From Candidatus Zhuqueibacterota bacterium (lineage in GTDB: Bacteria; Zhuqueibacterota; Zhuqueibacteria; Residuimicrobiales; Krinioviventaceae), in the NCBI GenBank assembly GCA_016934825.1, contig JAFGSB010000059.1, positions 62,001 through 126,000 of the forward strand: 64,000 bases of DNA, read 5' to 3'. Below the pieces are notes generated by a model. That model saw nothing but the letters and a program-made list of their open reading frames with translations, was not told the DNA's origin and searched no databases. This document shows positions 20,986 to 29,693 of this stretch, one piece after another. Both the position numbers and the translations under genes were made by a program. Within the stretch, counting starts at the first letter, position 1; the number at the start of each line of letters is the position of its first letter.

Positions 20986-22747
20986 TAAATTTGAAAATTT
21001 GTTTTTGTTTCTATTTTTTATGTTGTTTTCTTCTGTTTTCCCGGTTGAAAATCAGAGATTTATACATAACACCTATTTTAAAAATACTCCAAACGAATTA
21101 AATGTTTATAAAATAGTTGGCCGAATTCCCAATAAAACTATGCTGGTTATAGGAGGAATTCAGGGCGATGAACCGACGGGATATCTTGCCGCGGATCTTT
21201 ACGTGGATTTAAACCTTGAAAAAGGTACGTTGATAATGGTACCCCGCGCAAATTTTAATACGATTATACAAAACTCAAGATGTTTTAACGGGGATATGAA
21301 CCGTAAATTTACAAAACAAAAGAATGTAAATAATACGGAAGAAAAAATAGTCGAAATTTTAAAGGATCTGATTGCTGAATCCGATGTATTACTTAATTTA
21401 CATGAAGGTACCGGATTCTATCGGGACAACTGGATTTCTGACATGGAAAATCCGCGGCGGTATGGTCAATCCATCATTGCAGATGCGGCAATATTTTACC
21501 GAAAAGATTCCACACATGTACTTAATCTTGAAGATATTGCACGGGAAGTGATTGAAAATGTGAATAAAAAAATTAGTAACAAAGAGTACTTTTTTAATTT
21601 TAATAATCATAATACATTTTCAAAAAATACCATACACGCGGAACAACGTACCTCGGCTACTTTTTACGCGCTTTCGAATTTTGGTATTCCGGCATTCGGC
21701 ATCGAATCATCAAAGAGTATATCGGACATTGAAACAAAAGTAAGACATCAGATCTGGATTATCAATGAATTTATGCGAATTTTCGATATCGTGCCGGAAG
21801 TGCCTCGTATTTATTTGGATTATCCGGAATTAAAATTTATCGTTGTAACGGTAAATGAAAACAATTCTGTTGTTGTACCAAACAATAAAACAATTTACCT
21901 GAACAAAAATGACATCATCGAAATCAATCATATTGAATCGAATTATAAAAGAGGATTGTCGGTTGATGTTGAGAATTATGGTACATTAAATGATTTTAAA
22001 ACAAAACTACAGATCGGCAAATCGACTTGTGCAGTAATTAAAAAAGACAAGTTTTATTGCGGAAAGATTCAAATTTCCGTTAAAGACAATAATAATAACC
22101 CGGAGCAGGAGTATAAATATATTGTTCTGGAAATAAATGGAAATATTGAAATATTAAATAATGTTAATGATATTTATTGTACGGAGGGCGATATCATAAA
22201 AATTATCGACACGGTACCGTCGTCAAAAAATATTAAAAATGTCAGAATAAATTTTTATGGTTTTGTTCCCCAGGACCTTAAAAATAGAGCGAATGATCGC
22301 TATTTAACAATAGATACAGGTAAAGATTTATTGCGTCAATATTCAGAAGAAGGTAAAGGAGATATCTACAGGATTCGTGTTGAAGAAGGAAATGATGTTT
22401 TTTCGATTTTTCGCGTTGTTTTACAGCAGCCGAAATTAAGGTATGTGAAAATTAAAAACAACAATAATGTTTTTAGTGTGAAAAATGGAGAAACAATAAA
22501 ATTTAAAGCAAATGAAAAAATTGAAATAATTGATATTGATATGAATGTTTTGGATAAAACATTTGTTAAAGTAAATTTTAAAGGTTTTGTCGGACGAGGA
22601 GATGCCGAAGACAGGAATATGATTATTCCGCTTGATCGCCGTTTAAAACATGAATATTCAATAAATAATATGGGAAAAATTTACCCGATAGTCGTATCAT
22701 CACATCAAGAGGAGTTAGGAAAGGTATTTGTTGAAATAATAAACTAA
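20975..22747 (+). CDS. M99/M14-like carboxypeptidase (Csd4/Pgp1-like) with C-terminal repeats
   Basis: 590 residues. Signal peptide about 1-25; zinc carboxypeptidase domain about 35-265; C-terminal beta-rich region. In place of the usual HxxE of M14 enzymes, the motif reads GGIQGDEPTG, giving ligands Q63 and E66; H143 lies in NLHEGTGFY and a likely catalytic E244 in FGIES. A Gln zinc ligand is the known hallmark of Helicobacter Csd4 (M99), the D,L-carboxypeptidase cutting tripeptide to dipeptide. At 590 residues it is longer than Csd4 (about 440): two repeats of about 100 residues (starting near 423 and 530, VRINFYGF and VKVNFKGF) are added. Substrate and shape role are inferred. Confidence 0.83.
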   Translation: MPGNKFENLFLFLFFMLFSSVFPVENQRFIHNTYFKNTPNELNVYKIVGRIPNKTMLVIGGIQGDEPTGYLAADLYVDLNLEKGTLIMVPRANFNTIIQNSRCFNGDMNRKFTKQKNVNNTEEKIVEILKDLIAESDVLLNLHEGTGFYRDNWISDMENPRRYGQSIIADAAIFYRKDSTHVLNLEDIAREVIENVNKKISNKEYFFNFNNHNTFSKNTIHAEQRTSATFYALSNFGIPAFGIESSKSISDIETKVRHQIWIINEFMRIFDIVPEVPRIYLDYPELKFIVVTVNENNSVVVPNNKTIYLNKNDIIEINHIESNYKRGLSVDVENYGTLNDFKTKLQIGKSTCAVIKKDKFYCGKIQISVKDNNNNPEQEYKYIVLEINGNIEILNNVNDIYCTEGDIIKIIDTVPSSKNIKNVRINFYGFVPQDLKNRANDRYLTIDTGKDLLRQYSEEGKGDIYRIRVEEGNDVFSIFRVVLQQPKLRYVKIKNNNNVFSVKNGETIKFKANEKIEIIDIDMNVLDKTFVKVNFKGFVGRGDAEDRNMIIPLDRRLKHEYSINNMGKIYPIVVSSHQEELGKVFVEIIN

Positions 22748-22780
22748 TTTGAGTGAATTTTTTTTTAACTATTTTTCTTC

Positions 22781-22809
22781 TTGACTATTATTCATATTTT
22801 TATTAACAT
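22781..22809 (+). promoter_or_regulatory. Candidate sigma-70-type promoter
   Basis: TTGACT (22781-22786), 17-base spacer, TAACAT (22804-22809), in an A+T-rich gap between the M99-like gene and the lipoprotein gene at 22920. It would drive the lipoprotein-LysM pair, leaving a leader of about 100 bases. Confidence 0.5.
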
Positions 22810-22919
22810 GAATCAATATAATTTGTATATTAAATGGAACTATATAATATAATATTCGGTATATTAACTAAATTTAAAATTAGGTTCAAAAAAATGGTTT
22901 GAAAGGAGGTGTTTGCTTG

Positions 22920-23195
22920 ATGAGAGGAAAAATCAAGGGCGTTGTTATATTTGCCGCTATTGCAATTATGTTTATATCTTTTGCTTTAACAGGTTGCGGT
23001 GGCCCAAATGAAAAAGAATTACAAGCGCTAGAAGAGACAAAAGCGGCTGCACTGGCTGCTGAGAGCGCTAAAGCTGATTGTGAGAATGAAAAGGCTCAAC
23101 TGGAATCACAATTGGCAGCTAAAAAGCAAGAACTCGAAAAAATGAAACAAGAAAAGGCTGACGTAACGAAACGTTTAGAAGCCATGGCAAATTAA
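22920..23195 (+). CDS. Small coiled-coil lipoprotein
   Basis: 91 residues. The ATG at 22920 follows a strong AAAGGAGG (GGAGG 22905-22909, spacing 10); an upstream in-frame TTG at 22899 would contain that site. Signal peptide ends in lipobox LTGC with lipidated Cys at 26, then GGPNE and a single continuous Ala/Glu/Lys-rich helix with heptad hydrophobics to the C-terminus. It resembles Lpp/OprI-like or Pal-associated coiled-coil lipoproteins in form only. It is 41 bases upstream of the LysM protein, which also has a coiled coil, so they may pair to join outer membrane and wall. This is inference. Confidence 0.8.
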   Translation: MRGKIKGVVIFAAIAIMFISFALTGCGGPNEKELQALEETKAAALAAESAKADCENEKAQLESQLAAKKQELEKMKQEKADVTKRLEAMAN

Positions 23196-23236
23196 CTATT
23201 AAACATGCAATACATGAAACCCTTGGAGGGAAACTA

Positions 23237-24091
23237 ATGAAAGTTTTAGGTAAAAAATTTATCATCTTTGCCTTGGCACTTTCAATTTCACTGTTATTAG
23301 GGGCATCATTTTCCATAGCCCAGGAAAAAATGTCTATGGACGAATACAAGGCACAACTTGCGGACTGGCAAAACCGTGAAGCGGAAGCCAAAACCGCAGG
23401 CGATAATTGCAGTAGCGATGTTGAAAAATTAAAAGGTGAAATTGAAGCTGCACAAGCAGAAAAGGAACAAGTTTGGAACGAAATCCTTGCTCAATTGGAA
23501 ACCGATCAAGCAGGTGTCGATAATTTCCGCGCTGGCCTGAAGGACCTGGAAGCACAGGTTGACGGCCTTTTGGCATTAACTCCTGAAGAGTTATTCAAAA
23601 AACGCGATGAATTAACCGCCGCTGAAGAAAAATTGAATGAATTGAAGCAAAACAAAATTGCGGCTTTAACTGAAATGCAAAACATCATTGCGGCTATTGA
23701 AGGGAAAATTACCCAGGCAAAGAATAAAATGCCAAAGGCTATATACGATGAATATAATGTCGTTGTTGGAGATTATCTCTGGAAGATTTCCGGCAAGGAA
23801 ACAGTTTACAATGATCCAATCCAGTGGATGCGTATCTATTCTTATAACAAAGAACAGATCAAGGACCCGGATTTGATTTATCCGGATCAGGTATTAAAAA
23901 TCCAAAAAGAAGTTGGCCCGGATGAATACCTTGTCGCCAAAGGTGATTATTTGCAAAAAATTGCCGGTAATGCAGATGTATTAGGTGATCCCGCATCCTG
24001 GACAAAAATTTATGAAAAGAATAAAGATATAATTGGTGAAAATGCCAATTTGATTTTCCCTCATACCGTTTTGGTTATACCTAAAGAATAA
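23237..24091 (+). CDS. Secreted coiled-coil protein with two LysM domains
   Basis: 284 residues: signal peptide (about 1-28, ending SIAQE), long Glu/Ala/Lys coiled coil (about 30-165), then two LysM domains (about 173-222 and 230-283), each with the GDYLWKI/GDYLQKI opening and a closing LIYPDQVL/LIFPHTVL strand. LysM binds glycan strands of peptidoglycan. GGAGG lies 10 bases before the ATG. A very strong terminator follows, and high expression is suggested by the ribosome site and promoter. Proteins with this order occur in FCB genomes as abundant envelope proteins; the exact role is not known to me. Confidence 0.87.
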   Translation: MKVLGKKFIIFALALSISLLLGASFSIAQEKMSMDEYKAQLADWQNREAEAKTAGDNCSSDVEKLKGEIEAAQAEKEQVWNEILAQLETDQAGVDNFRAGLKDLEAQVDGLLALTPEELFKKRDELTAAEEKLNELKQNKIAALTEMQNIIAAIEGKITQAKNKMPKAIYDEYNVVVGDYLWKISGKETVYNDPIQWMRIYSYNKEQIKDPDLIYPDQVLKIQKEVGPDEYLVAKGDYLQKIAGNADVLGDPASWTKIYEKNKDIIGENANLIFPHTVLVIPKE

Positions 24092-24160
24092 GGTGATATC
24101 AGTGCCTTAATATTATTTTTTTTCCTATTATGTGTGCTGATTTAACCAGAGTTTAACACA

Positions 24161-24204
24161 ACTCTCGGTCATTATTATTGTGTAATGGCCGGGAGTTTTT
24201 TTTT
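24161..24204 (+). terminator. Intrinsic terminator of the lipoprotein-LysM unit
   Basis: 14-bp stem ACTCTCGGTCATTA / TAATGGCCGGGAGT (two G:T pairs), 8-base loop, followed by an uninterrupted run of nine T. It is the strongest terminator in the window. Confidence 0.95.
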
Positions 24205-24306
24205 CAATCAAAATTAATAACTATTTTATCTACCAAAAAAATTTTTTATATTTATTCCGGTTCTTTCATGAACTTAGGACCATTAAAAATCAGGAGTATT
24301 TAAAGT

Positions 24307-25290
24307 TTGAGCGTAGAGTCATTACAGGAAAGAAAAATAATATTACGCGGGATTGATCCACTGGGATTTTTCGGAACGCAAGATAAAAACCTGAAAGTTC
24401 TTGAATCGGTTTTAGACACAAAAATTATTGCCCGAGGTAATGAAATTATATTGAGAGGCCAGTCTTCGGAAACGGAGAATGCGGAAAGGATAATTACCGA
24501 ACTCGTTCACATGGCGAACAGAAACGGAATGATCACTCCCGATGATATTGAAACGGTTGTTCGATTATCCGACGGGCATGTGAGTATTCAGAAAGAAACA
24601 GATACATTAAATTCTATTATTTTATATACAAAACATGATTATATTAAACCAAAAACCGAGGGGCAAAAAAAATATTACGAAGCAACAAAAAAAAATGATA
24701 TTGTCTGCTCAATCGGCCCTGCCGGAACAGGTAAAACATACCTGTCGGTTGCCATTGCCCTTTCATATTTACGGGATAAAATAGTAGACCGAATTGTACT
24801 GTGCAGGCCCGCTGTTGAAGCCGGAGAAAACCTCGGATTTTTACCAGGTGATTACCGTGAAAAAGTTGATCCTTATTTGCGGCCATTATATGATGCTTTA
24901 TATGATATGGTTCCGTTGGAAAAACTTAAAAAGCATTTGGATGCAAATATTATTGAAATTGCTCCGTTGGCATTTATGCGAGGCCGAACATTGAACAACA
25001 GTTTTGTGATCCTTGATGAAGCACAAAATTCAACCGCAGCACAAATGAAAATGTTTTTAACCCGGCTCGGCGCTAATTCGCGGGCTATTATCACCGGTGA
25101 TATTACGCAAATCGATTTACCCGTTAAAGCGGATTCCGGACTGGTACAAATTCAGGAAGTTTTAAAAAATATTGATGGCATAGATTTTGTTTATTTAACT
25201 GAAAAGGATGTTGTAAGGCATCACCTTATTAAAAAAATTATCAAAGCATATGAAAGTTATCAGGTTAACCATAACAAGAAAAGTAAATAA
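24307..25290 (+). CDS. phoH: PhoH-family ATPase
   Basis: 327 residues from a TTG start with AGGAG 12 bases upstream. The N-terminal about 110 residues form the KH-like region of PhoH/YbeZ proteins; the P-loop GPAGTGKTYL follows at about 137-146, then the conserved AVEAGENLGFLPGD and ILDEAQNSTAAQMKMFLTRLG segments. PhoH/YbeZ proteins are RNA-linked ATPases that work with YbeY in rRNA processing. Here phoH, pgpH and ybeY are adjacent in the order common to many bacteria, supporting the call. Confidence 0.95.
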   Translation: MSVESLQERKIILRGIDPLGFFGTQDKNLKVLESVLDTKIIARGNEIILRGQSSETENAERIITELVHMANRNGMITPDDIETVVRLSDGHVSIQKETDTLNSIILYTKHDYIKPKTEGQKKYYEATKKNDIVCSIGPAGTGKTYLSVAIALSYLRDKIVDRIVLCRPAVEAGENLGFLPGDYREKVDPYLRPLYDALYDMVPLEKLKKHLDANIIEIAPLAFMRGRTLNNSFVILDEAQNSTAAQMKMFLTRLGANSRAIITGDITQIDLPVKADSGLVQIQEVLKNIDGIDFVYLTEKDVVRHHLIKKIIKAYESYQVNHNKKSK

Positions 25291-25301
25291 TTTGATATAA
25301 A

Positions 25302-27668
25302 ATGAAAAGATTATTCAAAATCCGGTATCGAATTTTTAAAAAGAAAAAATCCTCCGAGCAAATTTCAAACGGTAAAGGATTAACTAAAAAAAAATTTATT
25401 AGACGTTATGCGTTGGATATAGCTGTTCTTTTTTTATGTGCTTTTTTATTAACAGCATTCTTCCCCAAAGGAAAGTCTTATCAGTTTTCCGATTTGAAAG
25501 AAGGGCGAGTATATGTCGGTTCGGAAATCATAGCGCCTTTTACATTTCCTGTTAATAAAAGTCCGGAAGAATATAATGCTGATGTGAAAAAAGCTCGTGA
25601 AAGCGTAACACCTGTTTTTCAGCGTAACAAAAGTATCGAAAAAGCTCAAAAGCAAAAACTGAAATTGTTTTTAGACCAGCTCAGAGAATTGTTACGTGTT
25701 TCAGTACCAAACAGGGAAAATATACAAAAGTTATTTCGGGATGAAGGTATCATCGTCTCCGATGAAGATATATTATTATTAATGACAGGTTTTGAAGATC
25801 AAAACAAAAATGTCGGCGAAGCGCAATATAGAGGACTGCTTGATAAGCGAATAGCGGCATTTGAAGCGATTGATAAAATAATCAAGACATCGGTTGATGA
25901 TTTTTATTCAACCGGGATTCTTGATCTGAACAAACGGGATTTCTCGCCGAACCTTACAAAAATTACGGTACGAGAAAGCGAGGAGGACAGTTCAAAAGAT
26001 ATAATCCAGGATCTGGATGCACCTTATCTTGAAGATTTGAATTATTATTTTGACCGGAATGAAGCTCTCAATTATTTACTGGAAAATTTACGTACAAATT
26101 ATGCCCTTGATGAAAAAAGAATAAAAATTACTTATCAAATAACGGCCCACTATTTGGCGCCCAATATTTTGTACGATAAACAGAACACAGAGGATATGAT
26201 ACAGGTCGCCATAGCCAACGTACCATTGGCAAAAGACCAGGTGCTCGCCGGAGAACGAATTATAGACAGTCATGAAAGAATTTCCAGACAACATATTGAA
26301 AAATTAAATTCTTTAGCCCTGGCTAAAGCGGAAATGGGTGAAACGTCCGGTTTCTGGTCGCGGATTGCTCCCTATATCGGTAAATTTTTCATTGTTCTTT
26401 TTATACTCGGAATTCTGTCAATATATATATGGAGAGATCACAGATATATTGTCAATGATCGAAAAAAATCATCATTGATTTTACTGGTAATAATATTGTT
26501 GGCTATTCTCACTTTTTTATTAAACAGTTTTTCCTTGTCGGTATTTCTTGTCCCGGTTACTATAGCTGCTATTATAATCACCATCTTTTTTAATACTCAG
26601 ATCGGATTTTTGGTAACAATCGCAATCAGTTTACTCGTTGGCTCAATGCGGGGCAACGATTTTGTCATCACTTTTATTTCAATTTTTGTCTCTTCTATTG
26701 CCATTTTAACGGTAAGCAAGGTAAGAACACGTAACTGGATTTTGCGTTCTTTTGCTGCAATTGGCGTGGCTTATATTATTTCGATTATCATGCTTGATTT
26801 TGTAAATTATATTCCGGTTTACAATATGATTCAGGATCTGGGTTTTGGGCTGATCAACGCCTTTTTATCCCCCATATTTGCATACGGACTTGTAATTATA
26901 TTTGAATTTGCTTTCGATATGACTACGGACATGACCCTGCTGGAATTATCTGATTTAAACCAGCCGTTATTGAGACAACTGGCAATTCAGGCGCCCGGAA
27001 CTTATCATCACAGCATCCTGGTGGGTACACTGGCTGAAGCGGCAACGGAATCCATTGGCGGTAATCCGCTGTTGGCGCGAGTGGGGGCTTATTATCATGA
27101 TATTGGTAAAATGGAAAAGCCGGAATATTTTGTGGAAAATCAGACAAAGGGCCGTAATCCGCAGGAAAAGTTGTCCCCGACAATGAGTTCATTGATTTTA
27201 TCCAATCATGTTAAAAAAGGTATTGAAATGGCGCGCCAGTATAATCTCCCCAGGGAAATAGAGGATTTTATTCACCAACACCATGGCACTACCTTAATGT
27301 CATATTTTTATCAAAAAGCCCTTGAAAAAAGTTCGGAGGAACAAATTTCCAAAGATGAATTCCGATATCCCGGCCCGAAACCGAATTCACGGGAAACGGC
27401 TATTGTCATGTGTGCCGATGCTGTGGAAGCGGCTTCACGAACATTAAAAGACCCCTCTCCCAGCAGGATAAAGGGACTCGTCGAACAAATTATTGACGAA
27501 AGATTTAAAAGTAATGAACTGGATGATTCTCCTTTAACCTTAAAAGACTTATCAAAAATTTCGGAAGCATTTCTTAAAATTTTAAACGGCGTTTTTCACA
27601 GCCGGATTGAGTATCCTTCTGAACAAAAAAAAGAGACCGCAATAAAAGAGGTTAAAGTCAATAAATAA
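25302..27668 (+). CDS. pgpH: 7TM-HD family phosphohydrolase (PgpH-like c-di-AMP phosphodiesterase)
   Basis: 788-residue membrane protein: basic N-terminus, first membrane helix near 35-50, extracytoplasmic 7TMR-HDED domain to about 345, a block of seven helices (about 350-545), then a cytoplasmic HD domain with TYHHSILVGTLAE and YYHDIGK (about 565-600), HQHHGT and a final CADAVEAASR segment. The HD metal ligands are all present. Characterised members degrade cyclic di-AMP. It begins 12 bases after phoH. Activity on c-di-AMP is inferred from family; no diadenylate cyclase gene lies in the window. Confidence 0.93.
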   Translation: MKRLFKIRYRIFKKKKSSEQISNGKGLTKKKFIRRYALDIAVLFLCAFLLTAFFPKGKSYQFSDLKEGRVYVGSEIIAPFTFPVNKSPEEYNADVKKARESVTPVFQRNKSIEKAQKQKLKLFLDQLRELLRVSVPNRENIQKLFRDEGIIVSDEDILLLMTGFEDQNKNVGEAQYRGLLDKRIAAFEAIDKIIKTSVDDFYSTGILDLNKRDFSPNLTKITVRESEEDSSKDIIQDLDAPYLEDLNYYFDRNEALNYLLENLRTNYALDEKRIKITYQITAHYLAPNILYDKQNTEDMIQVAIANVPLAKDQVLAGERIIDSHERISRQHIEKLNSLALAKAEMGETSGFWSRIAPYIGKFFIVLFILGILSIYIWRDHRYIVNDRKKSSLILLVIILLAILTFLLNSFSLSVFLVPVTIAAIIITIFFNTQIGFLVTIAISLLVGSMRGNDFVITFISIFVSSIAILTVSKVRTRNWILRSFAAIGVAYIISIIMLDFVNYIPVYNMIQDLGFGLINAFLSPIFAYGLVIIFEFAFDMTTDMTLLELSDLNQPLLRQLAIQAPGTYHHSILVGTLAEAATESIGGNPLLARVGAYYHDIGKMEKPEYFVENQTKGRNPQEKLSPTMSSLILSNHVKKGIEMARQYNLPREIEDFIHQHHGTTLMSYFYQKALEKSSEEQISKDEFRYPGPKPNSRETAIVMCADAVEAASRTLKDPSPSRIKGLVEQIIDERFKSNELDDSPLTLKDLSKISEAFLKILNGVFHSRIEYPSEQKKETAIKEVKVNK

Positions 27669-28092
27669 AATAATTATTGAAAATCATTTCGGACTTGAAT
27701 CCCTCAATTCATCTGAAATTAACTCGATGGTGGAATGGATTTTAAAAACTGAAAAATCCGAAAAACCGTGGGTGATAAATATTGTATTGATTTCAGATGA
27801 ATTTATTACTCAAATTCACGAGGAGTATCTGAAGAAAAAAACGCCCACAGATGTTTTATCATTTAATTTAAGTGAGGATTTTGAGGATTATTTTGAGGGC
27901 GAAATATATATCAGTATAAACCGGACACAGGAACAGGCCAAAACTTATAATGTGTCCTTAACATGTGAACTGTATCGATTAATTGCACATGGAATGCTGC
28001 ATTTGTTGGGATTTGACGATAAAACGGATAAGGAACGGCAAATTATGCGGGAACGTGAGGATACAATATTAAAAAAATTTGCTTTGCTTTAA
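27661..28092 (+). CDS. ybeY: YbeY endoribonuclease, probable non-AUG start
   Basis: Metal-dependent RNase for 16S rRNA 3'-end maturation and ribosome quality control. The first ATG (27727) would remove the usual N-terminal strand. The same frame is open back to a stop at 27643 and encodes a typical start, (M)NKIIIENHFGLESLN, but contains no ATG, GTG or TTG. An ATA at 27661 has GAGG (27648-27651) 9 bases upstream and overlaps the pgpH stop, so I place the start there; a conservative start is 27727. The zinc motif reads HGMLHLLGFDD: the first two His are present while the third (normally GYDH) is Asp, as in some Bacteroidota. Confidence 0.85.
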   Translation: MNKIIIENHFGLESLNSSEINSMVEWILKTEKSEKPWVINIVLISDEFITQIHEEYLKKKTPTDVLSFNLSEDFEDYFEGEIYISINRTQEQAKTYNVSLTCELYRLIAHGMLHLLGFDDKTDKERQIMREREDTILKKFALL

Positions 28093-28290
28093 TAAATGAA
28101 AAATATATATTTATATACAGGTTAAATAGAGATCATACCAAAATTAAAAGGAATTGAGGATTTAAAAAGTTTGTTGCCGGTGTCCGGCATGGACCGGATT
28201 GTTGTGTATGTGTAACAGTAGATGTATAAAAAGATTTCTTTAACCTGAAATAATTGAATATGTGAACATAATTAGGAGTAATTTTTTATT

Positions 28291-29601
28291 TTGGAAGACC
28301 CTCTACCTTTGTATTTTATTGTATTTTTTTTGTTTTTAATTTTATCCGCTTTTTTTTCGGCATCAGAGACCGCTTTTTTTTCGATAAATAACATTATTTT
28401 AAAACAACTTTCAGAGGAGAAAACCGGGAAAACCAAAAGGGTAATCCAACTATTATCACAACCTCGCCGCCTATTAATTGCTATTCTTATCGGGAATACT
28501 CTTGTGAACGTTTCCGCTGCGTCATTAGCTGCTATTCTTACAACAAAATTATGTATGCAGGCCGGGTACGATCAGAAAATCGCATTTATTATTAATATCG
28601 TTGTTGTCACCTTTTTAATACTCGTTTTCAGTGAAATCACACCCAAAACGATCGCTGTTAAAAATGCCAGGTCGTTTGCAACACAATTTTCCTTTATGAT
28701 TTTTGTGATATATTATTTTTTCTTCCCGTTAACCTACGTGTTTGATAAAAGTATTACACTTTTCATGCGTTTAATTAAAATAAAAGAATCAAAGGAGGAA
28801 CGCTTTTTTCATTCCAATGAATTTCAGGCATTACTGGATATGGGAGAGGAACAGGGTGAACTGGAAGAAGAAGAAAAGGAAATGATCCATTCCATTTTCG
28901 AATTTGGAGATACAATCGTCAGGGAAATTATGGTGCCCCGGCCGGATGTAGTATGTATTGCCCATGATTCTTCTTTTAATGAATTAATAAAATTGATCAA
29001 AACAAAGGGCCATACCCGTATTCCCGTTTTTGAAGATACGATTGATAAAATTAAGGGAATAATAAATGCGAAAGATTTGCTTCCCTTTATTTCAAATTCT
29101 GAAATAAATGTCGATTTGCTGGAATTGGCAAGACCGGCAATATTTGTCCCCGAGGGTAAAAAGATAGATGAATTGCTGCGCCTTTTTCAGCAAGAACGCC
29201 AGCATATGGCTATTATTGTGGATGAATACGGCGGAACATCCGGGATCGTTACCCTGGAAGATGTCATTGAAGAAATTGTAGGTGAAATTCGTGATGAATA
29301 TGACCAGGAACAAATATTGTTTAAAAAGATAGACAATCATAACTTTATGGTTAATGCGAAAATTGATATCGAATCGATTGATGAATTGATAAATATTAAT
29401 ATCCCGGAAAAAGACGACTATGATACATTAGGCGGTTTTATTCTTGAATTAATCGGGTCAGTCCCGGAGGAAAAACAGGTTTTACATTATAATGATTATG
29501 ATTTAAAAATAGAAAAAGTGGAAAATAACAGAATAATCCAGGTCCGAATCACTTATAATCCGCAACCATCTGAAAATGAAAAAATTAACTCTGCGAAATA
29601 G
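28291..29601 (+). CDS. CNNM/CorC-HlyC family transporter with CBS pair
   Basis: 436 residues from a TTG start with TTAGGAG upstream. Order: CNNM (DUF21) membrane domain with three to four helices (about 5-165, SASETAFFSI signature), a linker helix (EGELEEEEKEMI), a CBS pair (about 205-330, including REIMVPRPDVVCI and DEYGGTSGIVTLEDVIEEIVGEI) and a C-terminal CorC_HlyC domain (about 345-425). Homologues export Mg2+ or Co2+, or sense nucleotides through CBS. It follows phoH-pgpH-ybeY after a 198-base gap in which no other gene is seen. Ion specificity is unknown. Confidence 0.93.
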   Translation: MEDPLPLYFIVFFLFLILSAFFSASETAFFSINNIILKQLSEEKTGKTKRVIQLLSQPRRLLIAILIGNTLVNVSAASLAAILTTKLCMQAGYDQKIAFIINIVVVTFLILVFSEITPKTIAVKNARSFATQFSFMIFVIYYFFFPLTYVFDKSITLFMRLIKIKESKEERFFHSNEFQALLDMGEEQGELEEEEKEMIHSIFEFGDTIVREIMVPRPDVVCIAHDSSFNELIKLIKTKGHTRIPVFEDTIDKIKGIINAKDLLPFISNSEINVDLLELARPAIFVPEGKKIDELLRLFQQERQHMAIIVDEYGGTSGIVTLEDVIEEIVGEIRDEYDQEQILFKKIDNHNFMVNAKIDIESIDELININIPEKDDYDTLGGFILELIGSVPEEKQVLHYNDYDLKIEKVENNRIIQVRITYNPQPSENEKINSAK

Positions 29602-29612
29602 AAAAAAATGGC

Positions 29613-29641
29613 TTGACAATATAGCAATTTTTTGATAATAT
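29613..29641 (+). promoter_or_regulatory. Near-consensus sigma-70 promoter
   Basis: TTGACA (29613-29618), 17-base spacer, TAATAT (29636-29641). This is the best promoter match I see in the window; it lies 53 bases upstream of the membrane-protein gene at 29694. Confidence 0.75.
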
Positions 29642-29693
29642 TAATGTTAATTCTAATTTAAATATAATTTTGATTAATGTGAGGAGATAATTA

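Noticed and set aside
23237-24091. M23 or NlpC hydrolase with LysM domains
   Set aside because: Only coiled coil and LysM are present; no catalytic motif.
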